Position numbers and translations under genes: made by a program. From Ischnura elegans (taxonomy: Eukaryota; Arthropoda; Insecta; Odonata; Coenagrionidae), in assembly GCF_921293095.1 (NCBI RefSeq), contig NC_060247.1:115091111-115155110 (forward strand): 64,000 nt of DNA, written 5' to 3'. The notes under the pieces are model-generated. The model was given only the letters and a program-made list of their open reading frames with translations, was not told the origin of the DNA and did not search any database. Each line of letters begins with the position of its first letter. Positions within the stretch are counted from its first letter, which is position 1. Shown here one piece after another: positions 34,238 to 46,380 of the stretch.

Positions 34238-34653
34238 GGGGCCGTATTCCAGAACCTGACTCATTTTTGAGTCCTCACTCCACCTGGATTCGTCGGATCT
34301 CAGGCTCAAGTTGAGTTTGAGTTCATATTTTAGAAACTAACTTCATCTCAACTCACTTGAGCTTTATTAATTGCGGTATATTTTACAAAATAATGCATTT
34401 ACTTGAACGATTTTCAATCATGGTCTCCTGCTCATCACTAACTAGCATGGCTGGAGTACAATATCACGTGTGGAAGTATTTGTACAAGAGCTATTACATT
34501 TCAAAAAAAATGTATGGCGATGGTGGCGGACAACGTGGAAATTGGCGACTCAATTTGAGTCGGGACTTGACTGAGGGTCTCATAATACCAACATGGCGAC
34601 CTAGTCGAGTTTGAATTACGATCAAGACTTGAGTTACCTTCTGTAATACGGCC
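34238..34653. mobile_element. MITE with GGGCCGTATT-type inverted ends
   Basis: The left end is GGGGCCGTATTCCAGAAC and the right end on the minus strand GGCCGTATTACAGAAGG. Both are followed by an ACTCA-rich segment (TGACTCATTTTTGAGTC on the left, TAACTCAAGTC on the right). The interior carries several GAGTTTGA and ACTCAACT-type repeats in both orientations. No TSD could be fixed and there is no coding sequence. Confidence 0.55.
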
Positions 34654-35736
34654 ATAGATGCCGGTAGAATTCCAGGATTGACTGGAGCTCACCGCCGTAC
34701 TGGTCGGGTATATGCAGAATTGCACCGTAGTTTTCATTTGTCCTTACCCTCCCGAGAGAGCAGGCGGTACCTAGCGAGCAGACGGTACTTAGCGTGTTGG
34801 ATTTCATCCTGCGGGCCGTGTAGAAAATCGTGTCACCCGTTCCTTTCGTCATCCGTGCATGGATCGATCCGTTTGCATAATACACGAACGCCTGCTCGAT
34901 TTAGTTGTGATCCATCGCCATATCGAAATTATTGACCACTCACCAAGGTTCTCGGTGGCCTATCGTGACAGCAGTGTCCCCAGTTCTGCTCCCGAGATAC
35001 TGTTTTAATGGCTCCCATTTCGCCATAGAGTGGGTTGATTGTACAACCACTTTTGATAGCATCCGTCCATTTCTGCAGATTCATCGTAATTCCTACCAAT
35101 TACAGCATTTTTTCCTCGGGATTTTCCTGGCGCAACTGCTTGGAAGTCCTGAAAAGTCAGTAGCGACATGCTTTATTGCGCTGTCATCTGAAACCGCGTA
35201 TAATCTTGAACACAATGTGACGAGGTTTATGGAAAACCTCTGTTTATATTTGCCCTTACAATTCTGCTCTCTTTGCATTGTAATCGCTCAATTGTTTCCT
35301 GTTGTTCAATGGGGTCGTTCGTTTCCATCGCAATCCCTCGAACTAGAATAGGTCAAACGGGCACCTGAAAGACGTGCCTTATCATGCTGCCTGTGTTTCA
35401 AGTCTCGCCGATAGCATTTTTACTGCTATCGCTTTGAATCTCCGTTCTCTGATAAAAATGGGGTCTCATTTCTTTTGAGGAAACTTGATATTGTGCGCTC
35501 TTTTATCGCTAGGGACAAAGTAGTTAACGCCTCGCGGAATGGTTAGAGGGTGGGAATGGTGCCTTGTCTTACTGTTGCCCAAGCAAAGATGTCCCAGTTG
35601 ACTTAGGCACGCCGAACTGTGAACATAAGTGTGTGGAAGCTCTTCAAACTTATCCCTAGAATTCAGAATTCCAAGAGGACGACTATCTCCCGCTGGACCT
35701 GTCTTTTTTAGTGGCGTATTACTTGTTTATAACTCA
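34654..35736. other. Non-coding stretch
   Basis: An open 139-codon frame at 34932-35351 has no recognisable domain. Nothing else seen. Confidence 0.5.
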
Positions 35737-35741
35737 TGCCG
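35737..35741. repeat. Left 5-bp TSD of Transib-type element
   Basis: TGCCG directly before CACAGTG; identical to the pentamer after the right terminus. Confidence 0.8.
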
Positions 35742-36263
35742 CACAGTGGTTCAAAATCGAAAAAAGGTGGTCGAAATTATTACCGCTCTTATTCATAGTC
35801 ACTGTTGTATTATGAAGAAGCTATTTAGAAGAATTTTGTCCGCTGAATACGAATTTGAAGTTATTTTTGTTGTATCTTTGATATTATTGTTTTTAAATGG
35901 CCTATTATTTAAACAATTAAATATTAAAAATAGATATTGTATTCAATTATTCATTCAAGGTGAAGATTGATACGCATCAAATAAATCGAGGTATTTTTTC
36001 ATATCTGTGACTATTATTTGTTAAATTTAATATTATTTATAAATTATATAAACAATTAAAGTTGACCATTTTTAAAGCAACGGTAATTTGTGTTCGTATA
36101 CAATTTTTATCTGTTCAGCCTAAGTTAAATTTTTTATGCATAATCTACGATACTTTAATTTTTTTAATGAATTTGCTTAACAATTCAAAATAAATACAAT
36201 ATGGTCAATGCCCTCAAGGCGTAGATGAAAGTCGCATCAGTGACCTTCAAGTTGTTTGGTGAG

Positions 36264-36330
36264 GTAAGTACAAGGATTGAAAGCAAATATTTAGGCATTC
36301 TAACTTTTTCTCTTAATATTTTTTTTCCAG
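36264..36330 (+). other. Candidate 67-nt intron inside the Transib-type element
   Basis: A strong donor GAG/GTAAGT is followed 67 nt later by a textbook acceptor: CTAAC branch-like sequence, a long pyrimidine/T run, then CCAG. Length and signals fit an insect short intron. The flanking sequence has stops in the frames I checked, so if it was an exon junction of a captured or ancestral gene, coding capacity is gone. Confidence 0.35.
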
Positions 36331-37694
36331 TTAAATTAAATTACTGAATATTGTGACTAAGGCTATGGGATATCACATAAATAAGGATATTTATGTTCGT
36401 CCCTTTTATCCCTTCCATCGATCACGTAGTTCGACTAATTTCCGACTGAACTCAATATTACTCAAAGCGAAAAATCCACGAAGGATATCTCAAAATAACT
36501 CGCACACACTCAAACTTTGTCCTCACTCATGAATTTGTGACTATAGCAAATGCGTTGTTAACGCCTCAGACGTGACTTTAAATGCCCGTGGTCCTTCTCT
36601 CAGCGAATGCGATGCACCGTCTGAGTCCTCTGAATGCCATGCCTCGAGCGTGCGCGGGCGAAACATATCTGCCTGCTTTCTTTCTGTGCTTCTTAATTGC
36701 CTTTGTTTGTATGCTCGTATTTTTCGAATATTTTTCCAGCTGATGCCAGGATGCTTGCTCTAAGAGCAGCGTCTGGCGGACGCTCATGGAAGATATTCTT
36801 CCACTCACGCTCCGATTTATGTACTTTCTTAGCGATTGTGAGTTCTGTGTGGGGGACGCTGAATGCTTTTCTCTGTGCATCATTATCATCTGCTTTTCTG
36901 GCTCATCGTTTCCTTTCTCTTTCATCGTGGCAATGATAGAGAAGGCATGGACCGTCCAGGCATTGCCACTCATTGGTTCTCGGAACCTCGAAGACCTGCC
37001 AGGATCTTATATCTTAATTACGAGGTTTGACTCTTAGGGTTAGGATTTTTTCACGCCTGCGTTCCTTTGGTGGTTTTATTTTTTTCGGCCTTGGTTCCCT
37101 TCCGTATCTGAATTCCTCCTTAGTTGACCATTCCATATTGGTAGATGGTATGCGGCGACATTGAGGGTAGTCAGAGAGAAAAATATTCCTAGCACACTTT
37201 AAACACTTTAGCTTCCACTTTAGCAAACTTAAAGGACAAAGATGAGATCAGGTAAACCTCGTTGAAGAGCAAGAAAACTGCGGCCGGGCGCTACCCTTTT
37301 TTTTTGGCAATAATAATCATTATCGACCGTGCGGCGGCTTCCAGTGAATTAGCGTGCTATGAAATACATTGGAAGAGTCCCCTTTCCCAACGGGTGACGA
37401 CGAAAGGGTATTCTGGATATTGTGAAAGTTAAAAATCCATAAATTCTTGAAACATATGTTGCACAGGCCATAAGTTCGATTATATTCGTCACTATTGCTG
37501 TTCTAAAGATTATTTCTGATGAATGTCGAGCCTCACTAAATATCATACGCTGGGGCTACTGGAAAGCCCTAAACGCACTAAAGGAATGAAAAATCTATTA
37601 TAAATAGATCCCGTATTGCAAACCAAGTAGCACTATAACATGGAATAAACCTGGCACCTTTCCTCGGAAAACTTCTCGTGCTAGCAATACCGCC

Positions 37695-37716
37695 ACCGGG
37701 CGGCGCGCCGCCCGGT
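37695..37716. repeat. 22-bp perfect GC palindrome
   Basis: The half-site ACCGGGCGGCG is followed directly by its reverse complement, centred at 37705/37706. It sits in an isolated GC-rich island (about 37677-37765) inside AT-rich transposon DNA. It could form a stable cruciform or RNA stem, or serve as a symmetric protein site. Confidence 0.9.
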
Positions 37717-38284
37717 CGGCCTGGCGGCTGTCGCCGCAGCGCGTTGCACCGTTCAACATAAAACCATCTCGAGGCCAAAGTAGCAAATAGTAGCAAGATT
37801 TTTCTTTTGATATAGAATCTATTGACTATATACTTTCAATTCGCGTCAAAATTTCCGGGGGGCTCGGAGGTGCCCAAAACGATTTTGCTATTTATATTTA
37901 AAAATTCAAGTAAAAATAGCATAAAGTTTAAACATTTTTATTTCCAACTATAAAACTATGGAAATATAAGAAATCACTAGTAGTTGTACACGAAGGTACC
38001 AATTTATGCTCTGTATTTTTTTAAAGTTCATAAATTGTCCGAAACCTTCTTTATATGAAGGTGAACTTCTCTAAAAATGAGTGATTTTACGCGTCAGGCG
38101 TTTTCATCCCGGATGACTCATGTTTGACCATTGATACAAACTACAACGAGCCACAAAATAGTCGTAGTACTAGCCCGTATCATAGATCAGATAGTGTAGA
38201 ATACGAATAGTACCTTCAAAAATTCCTCCAAAAAAGTTGAAAAAATGACTTTCGACCAGCTTTTTCCGATTTTGAACCACTGTG

Positions 38285-38289
38285 TGCCG
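38285..38289. repeat. Right 5-bp TSD of Transib-type element
   Basis: TGCCG directly after CACTGTG, the inverted terminal heptamer. Confidence 0.8.
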
Positions 38290-38573
38290 TCAGTTTGAAC
38301 ATTTTGGGGTATATGTGCAGAAATGGGTCAAGTATCGTACGGATCTAAATGGGCTGAGTTACATTTAATTTTACGCATTTGAAATTACGATTACCAGTTA
38401 CCATTTAAAGAAATGACTAGGTACATTAACAAGCCTAGTTAGAGTTACTAATCGGAATTATTTTTAAAAGTTACAAGAGGCCTATGCACTACAATCGGGT
38501 GAGTTTTGTTAAAATAAAACATAAAACTTGTCAACAATCTCCCCCTAATTTCTAAGCAAAACTTAGCAACACA

Positions 38574-38860
38574 AAGCGGCGGATTAAGGGGGGTGGGTCA
38601 TGACACCCCCAAATTTATCAAATATTTTTAATATTTTTTAGTTTAATAATTTTTGTATCCTTGTAGAGGAGTAAAGGGGGTGTATATCAAAATGCATGAC
38701 CCCAAGTCCAAATGTGAGAGAATTTTTAGTTGTTTTTATCGTCGGGAGTTGCGCTCCCATTTGAAAAAATTACACGGGAGGAATCACCCCCCTCTCTCGA
38801 GAGGTTTTCCATACTCTCCGGACACCCCTTCCCCTAAATTTGATGTTGAATGCGCCGCTG
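38574..38860. mobile_element. hAT-type MITE, 287 bp, 8-bp TSD
   Basis: Left end AAGCGGCGGATTAAGG (decayed from CAGCGGCGG) and right end, on the minus strand, CAGCGGCGCATTCAAC. Flanking octamers GCAACACA (38566-38573) and GCAACACG (38861-38868) agree at 7 of 8 positions. The interior carries inverted GGGTGGGTCATGACACCCCC-type sequence near the left end and no coding frame. Confidence 0.75.
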
Positions 38861-38868
38861 GCAACACG

Positions 38869-39278
38869 ACGAATACAAGATGTGTATCTTCAAGCGTAAC
38901 CTCACCTACATTATCAACAACACGTCAGCATGAAAGAGCTTGTAATCATTTTTAAGTTTTAAGTTATATTAGGAGTTCCTGATTCTAAAATTTAATGCGA
39001 TGGTCGGAGGATGTTGGATGTATAGCTATCGACGCACTCTATCTCTCTCTCTCTCTCCTGTGGAACCCTCCCTTAGATGCGAGTGCTGCACAATGCTGCT
39101 GTAGCAAGGCAAGGGGTGGGGGACGCACGGGGGCGTGGCCGGGGGAGATCACGTTTCCAAGCGGAGACGACCTCAAACATGTCCTTCTTCTTCCATCCTC
39201 CACCGACACTCGCGACATTGTAATATTTGTGGGAGAGTCCTGGAGAAACTACAGGCGTGTTGTGGGAAGGATGAAAAA
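38869..39278. other. Non-coding, with CT microsatellite
   Basis: Holds a (CT)n run at 39037-39058 and a GC-rich patch 39060-39160. No gene seen. Confidence 0.5.
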
Positions 39279-39531
39279 GTGAGAGGGAGTTGCTACTCCG
39301 CACTCATTACGACACACCTCGAATACACGGCAAGCATATCGGGTCCGGCGCAGTAATACTTAATCCGTGAACTAAATAGGATTCAATGGATTGGGGTGCG
39401 CTTCTTAAATAACAGCTACGCGCGAATCAAGAACACAGCTCTTAAACGGATTAAGTTGAGAACTGGCAAGGACTCTATGGCTAAGTGCTAGGATTAGATT
39501 GATTTAGCAATTGCGAACAGATATCTTTTAG
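39279..39531 (+). pseudogene. Decayed LINE reverse-transcriptase tail (CR1/Jockey-like)
   Basis: In one plus-strand frame the translation reads CYSALITTHLEY, then, after one TAA (near 39354), LNRIQWIGVRFLNNSYAR. This pattern (a leucine-glutamate-tyrosine block, a RVQ-like block, an aromatic RF block and an SY-R block) is the region just after the reverse-transcriptase core in CR1, L2 and Jockey-type LINEs. Further TAG codons follow. It is a short, old, 5'-truncated fragment from a different LINE clade than the RTE copies. Confidence 0.6.
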
Positions 39532-42500
39532 AGTAAGTAGGAGTTTCTTTTTTATATGAATATGTTAAGGCATTCGTGTTTCCCTCAAACAATAAAGGAA
39601 GGAATTAGCTTAGGCAAAATTTCTGGCTCAGTAGGTATGGTTTCCAGTCACACTTCTTGATTATCTTCTTGTTTTTTAGAATGAGAGGGTCTTCGTTTAA
39701 GGGACCGAGTGCTAATTTCTTTTGAGGAAGGGAGGGCTGAAGTGTTGTTTCGGAAATTTTCTTTTTTCTTTTAAGTGCCAGTAAATTTTTGTGTGGTTAT
39801 TTTTTTCGTTTGAATTTAATCACCATACAAAAAATCAGATGACTTGATGAAGAAAATTCAACATTTGAAACCAAGCGTTGGTTGAAAGTTTGTCCAAAGT
39901 CAAGGTGAGGAGTTTTTTTTAAGTACGATTCCTTTTTAGTCATGGATGGATGTCTGGTACGTGCTTTTGGGCAAAGGAGTCTGGCCAGACGATTGCCCTC
40001 TGGCCTTTGGCCTCTGAAACGTTCTCTCGTCCTTATATCTGCCCTTTCGGTGTTGTCCATCGCCATTTGATTCCATTGCACCTCTCCATGGGAATTGGGG
40101 GTAATCGTCCTACAATAGGAATGAAATCCTCTCATATCCTATTCCCGATATCTTACTTCTCTTGAACGAATTTACTTGTTATGGATTAAATTAGATCATC
40201 GTTGTGTTCATTTCAGTTCCACCGCGTGGTCGGGGATGTAATTAATATGAATTACCTTGAGAGAAAAGATCTAAGGTTAAAGAAAACGGTAGACTTCTCA
40301 TTCACTGTAATACTCTAACACGTCACACGATAATTTTGAGCGATCATGTCGAGCAGTCATTGGAGCTATCCCTTTGAAAGGAATGATCACGTGATTAGGC
40401 ATGCAGGCTGATATTTTTGCAGGTTAGAGGGATCTCCACACTTTCGTGTCGAGTTGAGTGAAGTGGCTTTGCCATTTGGCGGTGAGCGCGAATCGTGTGA
40501 TTAGAATAACTGCTTAGGAGTCGTAGTTCATGCTTGTCAGGAAGTCTTACGGAAATGTCAGGAAAATTGAAAGATGATGAAAATCGTGATTGGACGAGCC
40601 GATCGTTGCTGCATTCTATCGGCAAGGTGGGGGTTATGTTGTCGTCCTGGCTGGGCGGCTCTGGATAGTGGAGAATTCTCTTGACTTATTTATTCCACTA
40701 CTACTATATTATAGCCGTGTGTACTAGATATATTTATGCTGGCTTTTTAGTGGCAGAGCGAATAGGGTGGTTTTCTATTTTGTTTTTATTGCCTTAATCG
40801 AAAGATTATTACTCCTGGAGTACGTATTTCACATTTCTAGATTTTTAATGACGATATCTATTTTTGGCGATTAAATGAAAAGTGAAAATTTTCAAGCGCG
40901 CGAAAACGCGACGGCTAAGTATGAATGCTGGGAAAAGCCCGTGAAACGTCATTCTGGTTCCGGCTGCCGCCGTATGAGGCCACTTTGGTGCGAGGCTATG
41001 AGCGCCGCTGTGATGCAGGCTGCTAGCAGGTCGGAGCTTGGCTTAAATAAGGAGTATTAATACCCTATTAAACGAAGAAAACTTTTCGATCTTAGGCAAT
41101 TTTAATAGTTGATTATTAACTGATGATTCCCTGAGCTCTGTGCCTTATGCATGCATTGGTAATCTCAGACGATGTAAAACTCCTGACTACTCGCATAGGA
41201 TCTGGGTCCCTGTGACGTCACGTGGAGTAGCATCGCATGGGCGCCAATCTGGCCTTTTTCAAATGAGGTTAAAATTGACCATTAACATTCGTCTAAACTG
41301 GGATTTCTAAAACCGGATAATTTGTATACTATGAATACACTAATGGTGGGTAACGAATCGCAATCAATGACTTTCGTTTTCTTTGATGAAGGAAACTACC
41401 CTATTCTCGGATAGATGCCCGAAATAAGAATAGAGGCTATTTCCTGGACACGCATTCGTTCATTTGCGCAATTTTGTTTTTTTTTCTCGGTATAGTTATG
41501 ATGTTGAATGTGTTTACTCATGTATCCTCGAGAGTAAATGCATCGTGTAACACACGCCTTTTGGCTTCATTTCAAATTGTGCCTCGCTATATTTTTCCAT
41601 AAAATTCTCATGTACTTGTAACAACTAATTTGCCATTGGTGTAAGTCGGGGAAATGTAAGGAATTCGGAGCGGAAATCAGGAAAAGCCGGGAATATTGGA
41701 AATGGAGAGTTTGTTTTAACTGTCTGTCCTGAACACGTGCACCTGTTGGATGAACGACCGCTTAGCTTGCCCGTCTGACCATCGTTGCATCTAATCATCC
41801 CGCGCAAATTTTCCAGAGATCGATAAGATTATTTTTAGTTTAGGCAAACTTGGGGGTTTAATCTAAATTGAAAAGTCACTTAATTATTTGAAATGTTCGT
41901 CTTCGTAATTTTTGACTTCCTATTCCCTCGTATTTTCGGGATACGATTTCTCGCCAAACACATTACGTTTCTCGGTCACGTGAAAAATGCGAAATTACGA
42001 CTTTTTTCGACTAATTTTTATGGTTTTTATTCTCATCTCATCAAATTGGCTCATCATCTTCGACAGACTTCGACGACTTAAATCAACATTGGAAGTACCG
42101 TTTACTTATTTTTTTAATTAAGGAAAATACCGGATTTTCGTGGTCGAAAAAATTGCCAATAGTTCTTTATAAGACTTCCTTTTAGCAATGTTACGGTTAT
42201 TAGTTTGCTTTATCTCATTTAGTCCTTCCTGATGTGACTTGAAGCTTCTTTTTTATCAGAGAAAATTACGGTTTTAAATACTGTATATCTTTTGATGTTA
42301 TAAACTACAGTTGTATAGTTGTATAAAAGTCAGTTAACATTTCTAGTCGATCGACCGGGAATATCACCTCGGTCACCTCATCCCTCATCATTGATATTAA
42401 CCTGTAAGTTTATTTGTGGTCCATTATTTCCGCATTCTGGAATCGGATTCCTTTCCCGCGGCCTCTCTTTGCAAGGCATGGACGTTTCTCCAACCAGATT

Positions 42501-45500
42501 GAATTTATCATTTATTGTGTTCCCTGGAATCCCATTGTGGTTACGCGCTGGGTTTTAATTGGTAAGCTCACTGATTTCTTGGCTATTTAATCTGATTAAT
42601 ATATGCCCTCTAAATATTCTGTTTAGAGCTAGACTAGAATACAATCATCGATCAAATTGATCTCGTTTATTATCAAAGCCGCTCCATCCGCTGTTCTTCA
42701 GATGTGCATGTTCGAATGCACATCGTCATTATTCCTCACTACCAGGAAGGACTGCGTGAATTTCCTAGGTGGGTGTGCTCTGAAGGTTGTATTTTTTTAT
42801 AGGCGGAACCTGTGTGCAAGTGTGACTCTTGACGCTGCTGGTGAATGTGATGAAGTGAGCAACGAACTTCCTAGCGAGACTTTCTAGTTTGTCTCAAGGC
42901 CAGTGGCCACCCCGTGACTCATTGCTGAAGATTGCCGCCAGATGGCAACTCCTTCGATTGCGATCGCCCACAATAAAACATTGCTCAGTCATTTCTTCGG
43001 CCAGCGTGGGGGTGCCACTTGCCACAGGTGGCACATCAAACTGGGAAGTTGGACGGATTCTTTATTTCTCAGATATTTTCGGCCTACTAAGGAAAGTAAT
43101 GACGCTGCCGCTTGCGGTGATTATGAAGTGACAGCTCTCTTTTATCTCTTATGAGATGCTTTCGTCGTAACTGTCGAAGATGACAGCCTGTTAATTAGTT
43201 TATGGACCCTGATTCCTATGTTACCTACCCTGTCTCATTATTATATGCTATTCATATATATATAATTCTTTGTTTTTTTCGAGTTTCGTAACAGTCAGGG
43301 ATGGTTATTGTCGTTATTTTTCAATCGTCGTTTTCATGATCGTAATGTTTTTCTCTCATCCCATGAAATCTGAGACTGTTCTGTTCAGAACATTTTTATC
43401 TCCTCGCTTTTTATTATCATACTAGACCAGTGGTTTGTCTGCTGAAGTAAACTTTGTTGCAGTCAACGTTAAACTTTCTTTCTGAAGGGACGAGACTTCT
43501 GGTATTGTTTTCATTGGGTTTTACTTACGCAATTGCTTAGGAATTGTTTTTATTTATTATTTTCTGTGTTTAACGACATTTTCATTCAACAGTAAAAGCT
43601 TCAATGCGTTTTCTATGGGCGCTTGATCATGGATATTGTTGAATCCATCGTTGGAAAAGTCAGGGAATCAGAAAATTCATCCAATTCTCCGGGAGACACC
43701 CTGACTTGTGGGTGTGAGAGTTGAGCCCTTACGGCTGAAAAAGTGAATGAAGTATGTTCCCGCTGGTAATGTATCTACCAATGAACCTTACTTCCTGGAA
43801 GTGGTCCAAACCTTAGAAGATTCCTCGTTCTCACGAATGCTTATCCAAATCACACGAGTTCATTTAGCAAGAGGTTATCTATTTGGAAACCAACACTTAC
43901 AGTTTTCTATCACGTGAACAAGTTATTACGCAACCGCTCTATAAAATAGCTAACGTATGTTGTTTTCAATCACCTTCTGGTGACTGTTTTAACTGTTGCT
44001 AGTGGTGGATTCCAAGGTTAGTTCGTTTCAATGTTTGCTCTCTTCTCTCCAAGGTTAGTATTAATCTTACCGTCTTCAGTGTTGCCAAATATGTTTTAAT
44101 TAACATTTAAGGGTTGCTAGGTAAGAAAGTGGCTTTTTTTTCGGGATAATTTAAGCCGTATCCTAAATATTAATTTAAAAAAAGTCCTTTGCTTTCATTT
44201 CTGAATTAAAATGAAATGTAGTGCGATGCATTTTTACAGAAATCAATCAGTCTTCTGTTAGTCTTTATTCCTTTTTATTTATGCCATGAGAGAAACGTGT
44301 GGGTTGGGGCAGCTACCGGATGCTCAAGAGAAGCACAGAGAGGAGAAGAGGGAGTTAAAGAAAGTTACATGATTCAGCGTAGAGATCGTAACTCCATACC
44401 GACGATCGTTGTTAACATGAACATTACCATAGCGGATTCTCCAGTAGCCCTCTAAAAAGTGTTGTCACCAACCACGCATGGGTTTACCAAAGTCATCACT
44501 CGCGCCGCTGACGAGCAGAGCAATCAGAATTTCGCGGGGAAATAATCTATAATTTAGGCTACTTACAGGAATTCATAGTCGTGGTTATATGATTTATCTT
44601 ACTCATAGCTTTTCAGGGCCGTTCCTTGCGATTGTAAATATTATATAGTTAGTATTTGAGAATGAATGGATCAATCTGCACTCATCGCCGCGCTACGGAC
44701 ATTTTTGAAAGCCGCTTAATATGCGCCCAAAGTGAAAAGAGAAATCAAGGTTCAACTGGATCGACTGATGCCTCTATGTTATTCTCTTGGTGGTATACTG
44801 AAAATAAGTAACGGATTATAGTGGCGTTAAGGTCGGTCTAAGGAATAAAATAGTCATAAATATAAATTGAGAACTTCGCGAAAATAACCCTCACAGCTTT
44901 TGGACGTTTATAGAAAAATATCAGGGAAGACTGGACGCCATTATTCTGAAAAACTAACCGTATACCGTCTCACTCACTGTATTTTAATTGCATTGAGTGG
45001 TTTCTTAGCTGCGTCGTTGTATTTGATAAAGTTTACTTATCAATTCCATCTTTATATCCAAGTTATTTTTCTTTCATTATTCACGGTTAGAGCTAACAAA
45101 ACACGGATTATAAGAGCGTGAAAAAAATACTACGACACTGCGGGTTCCAAAGTTCACGCTGGTTTTAAAGTTAATTCTAAACGACACAACTCAACGCTGG
45201 CAATTTCTGACAATTTTCTGCCTAATATTTTGTATGAACGCCGCACATTAACGTATGATTCTGGAATTTCATGCAAAGTCCATTCGGATAATTTATTGAT
45301 TTTTTCGAAAATCCTGTCTTCTCCTTCTTGATCTGAGGCGTTGCCTGAGAAGAGATTCATTAGAAAGTATCTGCGTACGTCGTCTAGTGTGTGTTCACTT
45401 CCTCGTGGCCCGCGAGCGCGCCGTGTCTTCCCTCCTTATAACTCGCGAGGAAGGGGAGGGGTATGTTCCCGTTAGTGGGCCAAGGTAAGGGGGGAACCCC

Positions 45501-46110
45501 CCCCCCACTCTTCACTCCTTCCCCGCATCTCGTCATGTTTCCCCGCAGAAGAAGATGCGCTAGCCCCCCTTATACACTGATCCCACGCATGAGGGGTCAC
45601 CCCACCCGTTGTTTCTTTTGGCGAAGGAGTCTGCTGACGCCTTGTTTCCATTACGCAAGCTCCACATTGGTCACCGCTTGACATAAAACCCCTACCAACG
45701 ATTAATGCTATTTATAGAACTCGTGTAACGGACCGTTTATTGAGAAAATGTACCGCAGATGACAGAAATATCTTGTTCAAAGAGTAGCAGCGGACTAGCC
45801 TGCGGCGCACCTTTACGCCGCTGAAATATCTTGGTTGAATAAAAGTTCTTAGATTGATGGGAATGGTTCGTAAACACAGAAACGTTGAGGATGATATTAA
45901 ACCGCAAGACACCTATAGGAGGTTGTGAATTACATTCATGGAGGTCTTAAAAAGGGTCCTTATAAACGTTTGAATCACGATTTACCTTCTATCCGACCAT
46001 TCACAGTATTCACAGTGCGTTTCCTTCATCATTCAGGCGTCCAGTTTCACCACTTTGATTCAGCGTATACTGAAGCCATCGAAGTCCATAATATTTAATC
46101 CTTCGTTTTT
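39532..46110. other. Long non-coding stretch
   Basis: No gene or clear repeat. A composite TGACGTCACGTG site (41213-41224) is listed separately. 40870-41040 and 45400-45680 are GC-rich. Fragments with GTCAGGGAA and ACCCTGAC-type inverted words (43657-43712) may be remnants of a small MITE. Confidence 0.45.
41213..41224. promoter_or_regulatory. Overlapping CRE and E-box
   Basis: TGACGTCA (41213-41220) overlaps CACGTG (41219-41224). Both are palindromic binding sites (bZIP and bHLH factors). Occurrence in CpG-containing DNA makes a regulatory element plausible, but motif evidence alone is weak. Confidence 0.3.
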
Positions 46111-46380
46111 GTGTATGCAATTAGAGGACGAGGTACAGAGGAACCGAGAAGCTTTCGACTTCGCGAGATTACGCTTCTGCACCCTGGTTTGCAAGCCTTT
46201 GGAATTTTTTCCCCTGAGCTTCTGATGGGGATTGAACTTGGGAAGGAATTGGGGAACCTGGGTCTCGGCGCAATGACCCTGGGGTCAGCCCGGAAAGGGA
46301 AGATCTCACTCTGTCATTGGGGCGATGTGAACTACCACTGGCGAGACCTGGACTTTGGTGTTCCATAAGACACAGAGCAG
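46111..46380. other. Isolated GC-rich segment open on both strands
   Basis: A 270-bp block in AT-rich surroundings, open for 85 codons on the plus strand and 65 on the minus. On the minus strand AAGTTCAATCCCC resembles a box B, but no convincing box A is at the right distance. It has the look of an unnamed SINE or MITE without clear ends. Confidence 0.3.

Larger units (their letters stand above)
35742..38284. mobile_element. Transib-type DNA transposon, 2.54 kb, non-autonomous or decayed
   Basis: Both ends begin with CACAGTGGTTCAAAATCG; the 35-bp terminal inverted repeats (from 35742 rightward, and from 38284 leftward on the minus strand) match at 33 positions. The element is flanked by an identical pentamer TGCCG (35737-35741 and 38285-38289). 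A CACARTG-type start plus a GC-rich 5-bp TSD is the signature of Transib, the superfamily whose transposase is related to RAG1. No intact transposase is present: the longest inner frame (131 codons, minus strand, 36578-36973) shows no recognised transposase motifs. The interior is mostly AT-rich, with one GC-rich palindrome (37695-37716) and an intron-like segment (36264-36330). Confidence 0.8.

Noticed and set aside
36578..36973. 131-codon minus-strand frame as Transib transposase
   Set aside because: Far too short and without any recognisable RAG1/Transib motif; an overlapping plus-strand frame is also open.
40940..40955. GAAACGTC on the plus strand as a hammerhead remnant
   Set aside because: Upstream sequence lacks the core box and a closable stem II.
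46228..46330. Minus-strand SINE suggested by AAGTTCAATCCCC
   Set aside because: No box A at a suitable distance and no tail.
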